From contig NZ_QLJH01000023.1 of assembly GCF_003951315.1 (NCBI RefSeq), forward strand, positions 1 to 64,000: a DNA stretch of 64,000 bases, in the 5' to 3' direction. The notes under the pieces are model-generated. The model had not been told where the DNA came from. It was given only the letters and a program-made list of their open reading frames with translations, and ran no database searches. The position numbers were made by a program, and so were the translations under genes. The stretch is from Sphingomonas sp. S-NIH.Pt15_0812 (GTDB taxonomy: Bacteria > Pseudomonadota > Alphaproteobacteria > Sphingomonadales > Sphingomonadaceae). Shown piece by piece: positions 43,015-52,075 of the stretch (position 1 is its first letter; each line of letters opens with the position of its first letter).

Positions 43015-45585
43015 ATGCCAATGCTCGTCGCTTTGCTGTTCTCGGGGGTGCTGCCCGGTGCCTCGGGGGCGGCCGCGCCGCCCGCGGATGTGGCGCGCTT
43101 CGCCGCCGGTCTGGGCTATCGCGTTACGATCGTCGACAATCATCCGGTCGGCTGCCCGTCCGATCCGGCCGCGCCGCCGCGTCTGCCGGGCGCACCGCCC
43201 CGGCGCTGCATGATCGAGGATATCGACCTCGACACCCCCGCCGACGTGACGCCCCCTGCCGGGCTGGAGATCGCCACCAGCATCATCGGATCGGTGCTGG
43301 CGATCGACAGCGCCGAGTTCGACAGCCGGCTCGTCAATGGCGACGTCACCTTGTTCACGCTCAAGCCCGGCCGCTCGCTTGCGCCTGGCCGCCATTACAG
43401 GCTGCACCTCACCCTCAGCGTGCCGTATTTCTCGCGTGCCTTCGTCCTGCCCAATGCCTGGGTGCGGGCGCCTGGGGCCGCGCCCGCCGTGATCGCCGCG
43501 ACGCGTCCCGGTACCGACGCGGACACCGGGCTCGAGACCCTGCCCTATGTGGACGCGATGACCGACGAGGCGCGGCTCGCGACCGCCGACGGCATCGACG
43601 CCAATCGCTGGCTGACGGCGTCGCGCGCCTTCGATCGCTATGCCGCGCGCGGCGCCGGACCGCGCCCCGATATCGTCATCCTGCCGATGCCCGCGCATGT
43701 GGAGCGCCCGGCGGGGGCGGCGCTCGGCCTGAGGCGCGGCGTGCGGCTTGCTCTGACCGGCGCATCGCGGACGGCACTCGCGCCGGCGCTGACCGCCCTG
43801 GCGAGGGAGGGGATCGGCATCGGCCCGGTTCCGCTGACGATCAGGGTCGGCGCAATGGACGTCGCGGCGGAGGGCTATCGCCTCGCGGTCGATGGCCGGG
43901 GTGTCCGCATCGCCGCTCGCGACACCGCCGGTGCAGCCTATGCCTTGCGCTCGCTCGCGCAGCAGGCCGCCCATGAGCGCGGGCAGATCCGACCGCTCTT
44001 GATCGTCGACCGGCCGCGCTACGGCTATCGCGGGCTGCATATCGACATCGCGCGCAACTTCCACGGCCGTGACGAACTGCTGCGCGTGATCGAGCAGATG
44101 GCCGCGGTGAAGTTGAACATGCTGCATCTCCACCTGGCCGACGACGAAGGCTGGCGCATGGAGGTTCCGGCGCTGCCCGAACTGACCGCGATCGGTGGCT
44201 GGCGCTGCCTCTCGCTCGACGATGCCACCTGCCTCCAGCCGCAACTGGGGGCCGACCCTGTGCGCGACGCCGACACCAACGGCTATCTGACGACGGACGA
44301 CTATCTGGCGATACTGGCCGCCGCGAAGGCCCGCCAGATCACGGTCATCCCCTCGTTCGACATGCCGGGTCACTCGCGCGCGGCGATCAAGGCGATGGAG
44401 GTGCGCTATCGTCGTCTCGCCGCCCGGGGCAGGATGGCGGAGGCGGAGCGATACCGACTGGTCGAACCCGACGACACGACCCGCTATCGCAGCATCCAGA
44501 CCTATAACGACAATACGCTCAACGTCTGCATCCCGCAGACTTTCCGCTTCATCGACACCGTCGTGGCCCGAATGGCGGCGCTACACGCCCGGGCAGGCGT
44601 GCCGCTTCGCCGCTTCCATATCGGGGCGGACGAGACCGCCGGCGCCTGGACCGGCTCCCCCGCCTGTCGCGCGGAGGCGGCGCGGATCGGATCACCCGTG
44701 ATCCAGATGGGCATGCGCTTCGTCGAGCGGGTGGCGACGATGCTCGACCGGCGCGGGATCGCGCCCGCGGCGTGGAGCGACGGCGTCGCCCATGCCAATC
44801 CCGCCGCCCTGCCGTCTGACCTGCAATCGAACCTGTGGAGCGGGTTGTTCGGCGGCGCGGTCGAGGAGGCGCACAGGCAGGCCAATCGCGGCTGGACGGT
44901 GGTGTTGTCGCTACCCGATTTTACCTATCTCGACATGCCGCAGGCGGTCGATCCGGCCGAGCCCGGCGCGACCTGGGCGACGCGCGAGCTCGACCTGTTC
45001 CGGCTCTATGCGTTCATGCCCGGGAACCTGGCTGCCAATGCCGCGATCACGACCGACATCCGGAATCGCGCCGGCACCGTCTCGGATCCCGTCCCGCTCG
45101 CCGCCGGGCACGGCGTCGCGGGGATCCAGGGTCAGCTGTGGAGCGAGATGGTGCGGCGCGACACGCAAGTCGAATATATGCTGTTCGCGCTGGCCGAGCG
45201 TGGCTGGTCGCATTCCGCCTGGGAGCCTGCTTATGCCCCCGGCGCACGCTATGCCTATGGCGACGCACGGGTCGACACTGCAGCGCTGTTGGCGGGATGG
45301 CGTGACTTTGCCGCTCGCGTGGCGGTGCGGCTGGACGGACTCGATCGCGCTGGCATCGTCTACCGCCTCGCCCCACCGGGCGCGCGAATCGCCGGTCAGC
45401 GGCTGGAGGTGGCTACAGAACTGCCGGGCACGACGGTCGAATACCGCATCCCGGGCGGCGCCTGGACTCGATACGCCACGCCCGTGCCGGTAAGCGGGCC
45501 GGTCGCGGTTCGCAGCCGGACCGCCGATGGCCGCCGTGCAAGCCGTACCGTCATGGTCGTGCCAAGCCGGGCCGCGTGGCAATGA
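43015..45585 (+). CDS. GH20 beta-N-acetylhexosaminidase (chitobiase-like)
   Basis: An 856-residue exported enzyme: signal peptide LLFSGVLPGASGAAA, an N-terminal CHB_HEX-type carbohydrate-binding domain to about residue 170, a GH20b-like domain, then the TIM barrel with YGYRGLHIDIARNFHGRDEL, LNMLHLHLADDEGWRMEVPA, IPSFDMPGHSRAAIKAME and HIGADETAGAW, whose D539-E540 pair is the substrate-assisted catalytic motif. A CHB_HEX_C domain closes it. It removes N-acetylglucosamine from chitooligosaccharides in the periplasm or outside. ATG at 43015 or 43021; GAGGG is better spaced for the second. The next gene overlaps its stop. Confidence 0.92.
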   Translation: MPMLVALLFSGVLPGASGAAAPPADVARFAAGLGYRVTIVDNHPVGCPSDPAAPPRLPGAPPRRCMIEDIDLDTPADVTPPAGLEIATSIIGSVLAIDSAEFDSRLVNGDVTLFTLKPGRSLAPGRHYRLHLTLSVPYFSRAFVLPNAWVRAPGAAPAVIAATRPGTDADTGLETLPYVDAMTDEARLATADGIDANRWLTASRAFDRYAARGAGPRPDIVILPMPAHVERPAGAALGLRRGVRLALTGASRTALAPALTALAREGIGIGPVPLTIRVGAMDVAAEGYRLAVDGRGVRIAARDTAGAAYALRSLAQQAAHERGQIRPLLIVDRPRYGYRGLHIDIARNFHGRDELLRVIEQMAAVKLNMLHLHLADDEGWRMEVPALPELTAIGGWRCLSLDDATCLQPQLGADPVRDADTNGYLTTDDYLAILAAAKARQITVIPSFDMPGHSRAAIKAMEVRYRRLAARGRMAEAERYRLVEPDDTTRYRSIQTYNDNTLNVCIPQTFRFIDTVVARMAALHARAGVPLRRFHIGADETAGAWTGSPACRAEAARIGSPVIQMGMRFVERVATMLDRRGIAPAAWSDGVAHANPAALPSDLQSNLWSGLFGGAVEEAHRQANRGWTVVLSLPDFTYLDMPQAVDPAEPGATWATRELDLFRLYAFMPGNLAANAAITTDIRNRAGTVSDPVPLAAGHGVAGIQGQLWSEMVRRDTQVEYMLFALAERGWSHSAWEPAYAPGARYAYGDARVDTAALLAGWRDFAARVAVRLDGLDRAGIVYRLAPPGARIAGQRLEVATELPGTTVEYRIPGGAWTRYATPVPVSGPVAVRSRTADGRRASRTVMVVPSRAAWQ

Positions 45586-47774
45586 GGGGCCTCGCCGCCC
45601 TGGCGCTGGCGATCGCCGCCGCGCCGCTCCTGGCGAAGGATCGTGACCAGCCGTGGCGCAACGCGGCGTTGTCGCCCGATCGTCGCGCCGCTCTGGTGCT
45701 GGCGGCGATGACACAGGACGAGAAGCTGGCGATGGTGATCGGTGCCTTCGCTTCGGAACCGGCCGGAAAGCCGGACCTGCGTCCACCGGCCGAGGCGCGC
45801 GAGGGGTCGGCCGGCTATGTTCCAGGCGTCGCCCGGCTCGGTATCCCGCCCTTGTGGCAGGCGGATGCCGCTATGGGCGTCGCCACCCAGCCGACCGCCC
45901 GCACTGTGCGTCCGGCCGTCGCGCTGCCCTCGACGCTGGCGACGATCGCGAGCTGGGACGAAGGCGTCGCCCGGCGCGGTGGCGCGATGATCGGGGGCGA
46001 GGCGCGCCGCTACGGCTTCAATATGCTGCTGGCAGGCGGTATCAACCTGACGCGTGAGCCGCGGAACGGCCGCAACTTCGAATATGGCGGCGAGGATCCG
46101 CTGCTCGCTGGCAGGATGGTCGGGGCGCAGATCGCCGGCATTCAGTCGAACGGAATCATCTCGACGATCAAGCATTACGCGCTCAATGCGCAGCAGACCG
46201 GCCAATTCACGCTCGACGCCCGCATCGATCGGGCGGCGTTGCGACAATCCGACCTTCTCGCCTTCCAGATCGCGATCGAGCGCGGACGGCCCGGCGCGGT
46301 GATGTGCGCCTATAACCGCGTCAATGGCGACTATGCCTGCGAGAATGACTGGCTGTTGAACCAGGTGCTGAAGCGGCGCTGGCGCTATCCGGGATGGGTG
46401 CTGTCGGATTGGGGCGCGGTCCATTCCACCGTCGCCGCGGCGAAGGCGGGGCTCGATCAGGAATCGGCTGCGACCTTCGACGCCATGCCCTATTTCGGCG
46501 CGCCGCTGGCGCAGGCCGTCGCGCATGGCCTGGTCAGCCCGAACCGGCTGGACGACATGGTCCGCCGCATCCTGCGCTCGATGTTCGCGCACGCGCTCAT
46601 CGACCGCCCGGTCGCGATCGCGCCGATCGACATCGCCGCCGACACCACCGTCGCGCAACAGGTCGCGGAACGGGGCGCTGTGCTGCTGCGCAACCGGCGC
46701 GCCGCCTTGCCGCTTCGCGCCACGGCATTGCGGCGCATGGTCGTGATCGGCGGCCATGCCGATGTCGGCGTGCTGTCCGGGGGTGGCTCGTCGCAGGTCC
46801 ATCCAGCCGGTGGCAACGCGGTTCCCGGCCTGCATCCCACGGCCTGGCCCGGGCCGGTGATCTACCTGCCGTCGTCGCCGCTGGTCGCGCTGCGTCGGCT
46901 GCTCCCCGACGTGCGGATCGATTATCTCGACGGCAGCGATCGCCAGGCCGCGGCCCGCGCCGCTGCGGCCAGCGACGCCGCGATCGTGTTCGCGACGCAA
47001 TGGACCGCGGAATCGCAGGACACGTCGCTGACGCTGCCCGACCAGCAGGATGCATTGATCGCGGCCGTGGCAAGTTCGGCACGACGCAGCATCGTCGTGC
47101 TGGAGACCGGTGGCGCGGTCCTCATGCCATGGGCGGATCGGGTCGATGCGATCCTCCAGGGCTGGTATCCGGGCGCCGGCGGCGGGGAGACCCTTGCCCG
47201 GCTGCTGACCGGCGTCGTCGCTCCGTCGGGCCGTCTGCCGATCACGATCCCGCGGGATGATAGGGCGGGGCGTTGCGCGCCCTTGCAGGATGCACCGACG
47301 CCCGATGTCGCCTTTGTGGTCACCTATTGCGAAGGGGCGGCGGTGGGATACAAAGGCTTCGATCGTGCCGGTCGCGCGCCGCTGTTCGCCTTTGGCCATG
47401 GCCTGTCCTACACCCGCTTCGCCTTCGGTCCGCCGAGCGTGGTCCGCCACGGTCGCGGCGTCCGGGTGTCGGTCGCGGTTCGCAACATCGGCACGCGCAT
47501 GGGCGCGGCGGTCCCGCAACTCTATGTCGAGCGGGTCGCCGGCGGCTTCGAGGCACCGCGACGCCTGGCGGGATGGGCGAAGCTTGAGCTGCCAGCCGGC
47601 GAGACACGACGCGCGACGATCGCCGTCGACCCGCGCCTCCTCGCCACCTATGATGCGGCGGCCGAACGGTGGATCATCGCGCGCGGCCGCTACCGCTTCC
47701 GCATCGGCGCGTCGTCGCGGGACCTGGGACCGGCGGTCGCGCTATCCCTCCCTTGCATGGGCTTCTCCGATTGA
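45582..47774 (+). CDS. GH3 glycosidase (three-domain beta-glucosidase type)
   Basis: A 730-residue exported protein with signal peptide LAALALAIAAAPLLAKD. The (beta/alpha)8 domain has GIPPLWQADAAMGVA, STIKHYALNAQQTGQF and WVLSDWGAVHSTVAA, in which Asp276 is the nucleophile. The second domain has WTAESQDTSLTLPDQQDALI with the acid/base glutamate and GGETLARLLTGVVAPSGRLP. The C-terminal Fn3-like domain includes VSVAVRNIGTRMGAAVPQLY. It lacks the KHFPGHG motif of NagZ-type enzymes, so it is a retaining glycosidase of the beta-glucosidase group, perhaps acting on products of the GH20 enzyme or another glycan. ATG at 45582 overlaps the GH20 stop (ATGA). Confidence 0.9.
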   Translation: MRGLAALALAIAAAPLLAKDRDQPWRNAALSPDRRAALVLAAMTQDEKLAMVIGAFASEPAGKPDLRPPAEAREGSAGYVPGVARLGIPPLWQADAAMGVATQPTARTVRPAVALPSTLATIASWDEGVARRGGAMIGGEARRYGFNMLLAGGINLTREPRNGRNFEYGGEDPLLAGRMVGAQIAGIQSNGIISTIKHYALNAQQTGQFTLDARIDRAALRQSDLLAFQIAIERGRPGAVMCAYNRVNGDYACENDWLLNQVLKRRWRYPGWVLSDWGAVHSTVAAAKAGLDQESAATFDAMPYFGAPLAQAVAHGLVSPNRLDDMVRRILRSMFAHALIDRPVAIAPIDIAADTTVAQQVAERGAVLLRNRRAALPLRATALRRMVVIGGHADVGVLSGGGSSQVHPAGGNAVPGLHPTAWPGPVIYLPSSPLVALRRLLPDVRIDYLDGSDRQAAARAAAASDAAIVFATQWTAESQDTSLTLPDQQDALIAAVASSARRSIVVLETGGAVLMPWADRVDAILQGWYPGAGGGETLARLLTGVVAPSGRLPITIPRDDRAGRCAPLQDAPTPDVAFVVTYCEGAAVGYKGFDRAGRAPLFAFGHGLSYTRFAFGPPSVVRHGRGVRVSVAVRNIGTRMGAAVPQLYVERVAGGFEAPRRLAGWAKLELPAGETRRATIAVDPRLLATYDAAAERWIIARGRYRFRIGASSRDLGPAVALSLPCMGFSD

Positions 47775-48619
47775 ACGATGACTTGCGGCGCGGGAGAACG
47801 GATTGCAGTCGGGACGTTGATCCGACCCGGTCGGAGGCCGCTTCACACGAGCCTGAACGGGGGGTCCGGGAACGCGGCGTCGCCATCGCCAAAGTCCCAG
47901 CAGTTTCATCCTATGCTGGCTGTGGGCACGAACCATGGTTCAGCCGTCTTGCCGGGAACCAACGATCCGTTCCTCGACCGCTACGCATCGGCCAATTCGT
48001 AGCGCTTAGAGCAAGATGACGTCGGGTTGACCCAAGCCGTCATTGCGAGCGCAGCGAAGCGATTCAGGGGGTCACGCGCACCGCTGTGGATTGCTTCGCT
48101 ACGCTCGCAATGACGATCCCAGGTCGAGGCCATGTCATCATGCTATAGTCCCCGTCCCCCGCTTCGCGCCTCGCCATGGACGTCCATGGCGCAACCTTCA
48201 TCCCGTCGAGCGCCGCCTGATAGAGCCGTCTGCCATGTTCCTGAAAATGTCAGCTGCCGACAGGCTGCATAGCATATAGTCACCAGCGGGCATCTTCACT
48301 GCGATCGAATTCAGCCCTGCGATCCGCTCCAGCCGAGCGTGGCGGCCATGACCCGCCGGCCATACCGCTTCTGTAAACCCGCGCTGATCCATCGATGCCG
48401 TTCTGTCACACCGGCATCGAACCATATCATTCCCACAATGTCAGCCATTTCGCAGAGGTCTCGTCTTCGCCACGGTGCCGAAGCGGTCGTCACAGCGTGA
48501 GTCTCCGCCGCTGGACAGCACCACCCCCCTTCCCTATCTGACCCGCCGTCGCGTGCGCCTCTTTCGGGTTTCCGGCCGCCGCGCTTCCTTTCCGAGCCCG
48601 TGACGAACAGGAGTGCCGC
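47775..48619. other. Long intergenic region with two palindromes, no gene seen
   Basis: These 845 bases contain no gene I can support. Bases 48039-48065 and 48088-48114 form an imperfect inverted repeat (arm GTCATTGCGAGCGCAGCGAA), a known type of dispersed repeat in sphingomonads. Bases 48173-48190 are a perfect 18-bp palindrome, GCCATGGACGTCCATGGC. Bases 48007-48031 (TTAGAGC ... GGGTTGACC) weakly resemble the arm of the element at 257-446. The rest is featureless. Confidence 0.5.
48039..48114. repeat. Dispersed inverted repeat (CTCGCAATGAC type)
   Basis: Two arms of about 26 bases, GTCATTGCGAGCGCAGCGAA and GCTTCGCTACGCTCGCAATG inside the second arm, pair with a few mismatches around a 22-base loop. 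It lies in non-coding DNA and looks like a repeat of the REP/ERIC kind. Confidence 0.7.
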
Positions 48620-48940
48620 ATGGCGTGGCTCATCCTCGGCATTGCCGTGGTGACGGAAATCATCTGGGCGCTGAGCCTGAAATGGGCGGCGACGCAAGGA
48701 AGCTGGGCCGCCTCGGCGGTGCCGATCACCTTGAGTTTCCTCAATATGGGGCTGCTGGCCCTGGCGATGCGCGGGCTGCCGGCGGGCACCGCCTATGCGG
48801 TGTGGACGGGCCTGGGCGCGGTGGGCGTGACGCTGTTCGGGGTCATCCTGTTCGGCGAGAAGATCAATCCGGTGCAGGTCGGCTTCATCGCGCTCATCAT
48901 CGTCGGGGTCATGGGCACCAAGATCTTCGCCAGCGCCTGA
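48620..48940 (+). CDS. SMR-family multidrug/guanidinium exporter (SugE/Gdx-like)
   Basis: A 106-residue protein with four membrane helices: WLILGIAVVTEIIWALSLKW with the membrane glutamate of SMR transporters, then LPAGTAYAVWTGLGAVGVTL and FGVILFGEKINPVQVGFIAL. The AYAVWTGLGAVG stretch and tryptophan placement favour the SugE/Gdx subgroup over EmrE. It would export guanidinium or small quaternary cations by proton antiport as a dimer. ATG at 48620 has AGGAG seven bases upstream. I looked for a guanidine riboswitch upstream and did not find one. Confidence 0.88.
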   Translation: MAWLILGIAVVTEIIWALSLKWAATQGSWAASAVPITLSFLNMGLLALAMRGLPAGTAYAVWTGLGAVGVTLFGVILFGEKINPVQVGFIALIIVGVMGTKIFASA

Positions 48941-49061
48941 CCGGATGTCACGTCAAGGCGCGAAGAGGGACGGGCGCGACCGCGCCGTCCGCCACCCCCC
49001 GGCGGCGGGATGGACGGCCGAACATCTCGCTGCGCCTCCGCGCCTTCGCGTGAACCGATAG

Positions 49062-49841
49062 TCAAGCCGCCCGCAGGCGCGGCGCCGCCTCGTCGCGGCG
49101 GAGGGTCAGCACTTCGACGCCGCCGCGCACCACCGCCACCGTATGCTCGAACTGGGCGGAGAGTTTGCCGTCCTGGGTCACCACCGTCCAGCCGTCCTCC
49201 TCGGTGACGACTCGGCGCGTGCCCTGGTTGATCATCGGCTCGACCGTGAAGACCATCCCCTCGACCAGGCGCGGGCCGCTGCCCGGCCGGCCGAAGTTCA
49301 GCACCTGCGGCGCTTCGTGCATCTCGCGGCCGATGCCGTGGCCGCAATATTCGCGCACCACCGAATAGCCATGTGCCTTGGCGTGGCGCTCGATCGCCGC
49401 GCCGATATCGCCCAGATGCGCGCCGGGCCGGACCGCGCCGATCCCCTTCCACATCGCCTCCTGCGCCACGCGGACCAGCCGGCGCGTCGCCGGGGGCACG
49501 GCGCCGACCATATAGGTCTTGCTGGAATCGGCGATGAAGCCGTTCTTCTCCAACGTGATGTCGAGGTTGATGATGTCGCCGTCGGCGATGATCGCCCCCG
49601 CATCGGGCACGCCGTGGCAGACGACCTGGTTGATCGAGCAGTTCAGCACATAGGCAAAGCCATATTGCCCCTTGCTCGCCGGCCGCGCGGCCAGGTCGTG
49701 CGTGATGAAGCGATCGACCATGTCGTTGACCTGCAGGGTCGACAGGCCGGCGAGCGACCGGTCGTCCAGCATCTCGAACACCGAGGCGAGCAGCCGGCCG
49801 GACTGCCGCATCAGGTCCAGTTCGTCGGGGGTCTTCACCAT
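49062..49841 (-). CDS. map: Type I methionine aminopeptidase
   Basis: A 259-residue protein with the pita-bread fold motifs: INQVVCHGVPD (catalytic His), IINLDITLEKNGFIADSSKT (two metal Asp), YCGHGIGREMHEAPQVLNF (metal His), VFTVEPMINQG (metal Glu) and SAQFEHTVAV (metal Glu). It removes the first methionine from new proteins and is essential. ATG at 49839-49841 lies one base after the stop of the ParD-like gene, so both genes are probably on one transcript and coupled. Confidence 0.95.
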   Translation of the reverse strand: MVKTPDELDLMRQSGRLLASVFEMLDDRSLAGLSTLQVNDMVDRFITHDLAARPASKGQYGFAYVLNCSINQVVCHGVPDAGAIIADGDIINLDITLEKNGFIADSSKTYMVGAVPPATRRLVRVAQEAMWKGIGAVRPGAHLGDIGAAIERHAKAHGYSVVREYCGHGIGREMHEAPQVLNFGRPGSGPRLVEGMVFTVEPMINQGTRRVVTEEDGWTVVTQDGKLSAQFEHTVAVVRGGVEVLTLRRDEAAPRLRAA

Positions 49842-49842
49842 G

Positions 49843-50046
49843 TCAGGCCGCCACCGCCACCGGATGGACGTTCGCGGCGGCATATTCGGCCTGGACGATC
49901 TCGTTGAACGAGCGGGTCGGGTTCGCCTCCGCCAGCATCCCGATCTTCATCCAGAATTCGGCCTGCGCGTTGATCGAGCGGCACATCACGGTGCTCGCAC
50001 GCCGCGCCTCCTCGTGCAGCGCATCGTCGATCTTCACGATTCCCAT
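49843..50046 (-). CDS. ParD-like protein upstream of map
   Basis: A 67-residue protein: MGIVKIDDALHEEARRASTV, MCRSINAQAEFWMKIGMLAE, ANPTRSFNEIVQAEYAA. This matches the ParD-like family (PF11903), with an N-terminal strand and helix pair as in ribbon-helix-helix antitoxins. No ParE-like toxin gene is next to it; the partner in the operon is methionine aminopeptidase, one base downstream. It may act as a DNA-binding autoregulator or serve a separate function. The start at 50046 is the ATG opening the conserved region; an upstream in-frame start adds six residues. Confidence 0.8.
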   Translation of the reverse strand: MGIVKIDDALHEEARRASTVMCRSINAQAEFWMKIGMLAEANPTRSFNEIVQAEYAAANVHPVAVAA

Positions 50047-50165
50047 GTCGGACGGTCCTTGCATAGCACATGATTCGTATATGCTTCATATGCCTTGGCG
50101 TCAAAGTCCTGGGGGCACGACAGAATCGTTGACGGAAACCCCGTGCCTGACCCAGAGCACCGGCC

Positions 50166-51167
50166 ATGCGCTTCTTCTCCGACAACGCCGCCCCCGTTCA
50201 CCCCGCCGTGATGGCCGCGATGGCGGCGGCGAACACGCTCGATACCGCCTATGACGGCGATCGCTGGTCGCAGGCGCTGGATGCGCGCCTGTCGGACCTG
50301 TTCGAGACGCCGGTGCGCGTGCTGTGGGTGCCCACCGGCACCGCCGCCAATTGCCTGGCGCTGGCGGCGCTGTGCCCGCCCTATGCCGGCGTGATCTGTC
50401 ACCGCGACGCGCATATCCAGAATGACGAGGGCGGCGCGCCCGAATTCTACACGCACGGCGCCAAGCTGATGCTGGCCGAGGGCGACGGCGCGAAGCTGAC
50501 GCCGCAGACGATCGCGACGCTGGCCGACAGCATCGCCAACGACGTCCACCGCGTCCAGCCCCAGGCGGTGTCGATCACCAACGCCACCGAATATGGCCTG
50601 GTCTACCAGCCGGACGAAGTCGCGGCGATCGGCGCGCTGTGCCGCGCGCGCGGCTGGCGCCTGCATATGGACGGGGCGCGCTTCGCCAACGCCGTGGCCA
50701 GCGCCGGATGCACCCCGGCCGAGGTGACGTGGCGCGCGGGCGTCGAGGCGCTCTCCTTCGGCTTCGTCAAGAACGGCGCGATGTCGGCGGAGGCGCTGGT
50801 CTTCTTCGACCCGACGCTGGCGGATGCGACGCTGCGCCGCCGCAAGCGCGCCGGGCTGCTCATGTCCAAGGGGCGCTATCTCGCCGCGCAGATCCACGCG
50901 ATGCTGGACGATGACCTGTGGATCGCCAATGGCCGCGCCGCCAATGCGCGGGCCGCGACGATCGGCGCGGCGGCGGGCGACCGACTGGTCCATCCGGTCG
51001 AGGCGAACGAGGTGTTCCTGCGCGCCACCCCCGCCGAGGCCGCGATGCTGCGCGCTCAGAGTTTCGACTTCTACGACTGGGCGGCCGGCGAGATCCGGCT
51101 GGTCACCGCCTGGGACAGCGATGCGGGCCATGTCGCGCAGCTCGCCGAGGCGATCCGCGCCCTATGA
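50166..51167 (+). CDS. Low-specificity L-threonine aldolase-like PLP enzyme
   Basis: A 333-residue fold-type I PLP enzyme: MRFFSDNAAPVHPAVMAAMA, LWVPTGTAANCLALAAL, NATEYGLVYQPDEVAAI, LHMDGARFANAVAS (PLP-binding Asp) and SFGFVKNGAMSAEALVFF, where Lys202 forms the Schiff base. It cleaves threonine or allo-threonine to glycine and acetaldehyde. It runs divergently from the ParD-like gene and overlaps the transporter gene downstream by ATGA. Confidence 0.9.
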   Translation: MRFFSDNAAPVHPAVMAAMAAANTLDTAYDGDRWSQALDARLSDLFETPVRVLWVPTGTAANCLALAALCPPYAGVICHRDAHIQNDEGGAPEFYTHGAKLMLAEGDGAKLTPQTIATLADSIANDVHRVQPQAVSITNATEYGLVYQPDEVAAIGALCRARGWRLHMDGARFANAVASAGCTPAEVTWRAGVEALSFGFVKNGAMSAEALVFFDPTLADATLRRRKRAGLLMSKGRYLAAQIHAMLDDDLWIANGRAANARAATIGAAAGDRLVHPVEANEVFLRATPAEAAMLRAQSFDFYDWAAGEIRLVTAWDSDAGHVAQLAEAIRAL

Positions 51168-52075
51168 TCGCGCGGCCGCAATCGACGCGCGCGCGCATCC
51201 TGATCCCCTTCGCGATCGTCACGCTGATCTGGGGATCGACCTGGCTGGTGATCCGCGACCAGATCAGCGTGGTGCCGGCAAGCTGGTCGGTGACCTATCG
51301 CTTCCTGCTCGCCGGGCTCGCCATGCTCGCCTTCGCGCGCGCCAAGGGGGAGCGGGTGCGGCTGGACGCGGCGGGCTGGCTGTTCGCCGTGGCGGTCGGC
51401 ACGCTGCAATTCGTCCTCAACTTCAACTTCGTCTACCGGGCGGAGGCGTTCATCACCTCCGGCCTGGTGGCGGTGGTGTTCGCGCTGCTGCTCGTGCCCA
51501 ACGCCCTGCTCGCCCGCCTCTTCCTGGGCCAGAGGCTGGGGCGGCAATTGCTGGTCGGGTCGGGGATCGCGATGGCGGGCGTGGCCCTGCTGTTCGTGCA
51601 CGAGGTGCGCAGCGATCCGCATGGCCCCGCCACCGCGCTGACCGGCATCGGCTGGACGCTGCTCGCCATCCTGTCCGCTTCCTGCGCCAATGTCCTCCAG
51701 GCGACGCGGACCGCGAAACGCTATCCGATGCTGCCGACGCTGGCGGTGGCGATGCTGATCGGCGCGGGGCTGGACGCGGTGTTCGCGTTCCTCACGGTCG
51801 GGCCGCCGGTGGTGGAGATGCGGATCGGCTATCTGCTCGGCATCCTCTATCTCGCGCTCTTCGCCTCGGCGCTTGCCTTCCCGCTCTATTATGGCGTGCT
51901 GCGCGTGATCGGTCCGGCCAAGGCGGCCTATAGCAGCGTCATCGTGCCGGTGATCGCGATGCTGTTGTCGACCCTGTTCGAGAATTACCGCTGGTCGCCG
52001 CTCGCCGCCGGCGGCGCAGCGCTGGCGGGGGCCGGGCTGGTCGTGGCGCTGACCGCGCGCAGGCCGGCGCGGTAA
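51164..52075 (+). CDS. EamA/DMT-family transporter
   Basis: A 303-residue protein with ten predicted helices in two EamA repeats: FAIVTLIWGSTWLVIRDQIS near the start, LQFVLNFNFVYRAEAFITSG, then in the second half ILSASCANVLQATRTAKRYP and YYGVLRVIGPAKAAYSSVIV. It is a drug/metabolite-type exporter; an amino acid or its derivative is possible next to threonine aldolase. Start ATG at 51164 overlaps the aldolase stop. Its 3' end overlaps the converging epimerase-like gene by 91 bases. Confidence 0.88.
   Translation: MIARPQSTRARILIPFAIVTLIWGSTWLVIRDQISVVPASWSVTYRFLLAGLAMLAFARAKGERVRLDAAGWLFAVAVGTLQFVLNFNFVYRAEAFITSGLVAVVFALLLVPNALLARLFLGQRLGRQLLVGSGIAMAGVALLFVHEVRSDPHGPATALTGIGWTLLAILSASCANVLQATRTAKRYPMLPTLAVAMLIGAGLDAVFAFLTVGPPVVEMRIGYLLGILYLALFASALAFPLYYGVLRVIGPAKAAYSSVIVPVIAMLLSTLFENYRWSPLAAGGAALAGAGLVVALTARRPAR

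Noticed and set aside
45396..47519. Minus-strand open frame opposite the GH3 gene
   Set aside because: Antisense shadow of a gene with clear catalytic motifs on the other strand.
48440..48619. Possible guanidine riboswitch before the SMR exporter
   Set aside because: I searched for the conserved ykkC-type segments and paired ACGR loops and did not see them.
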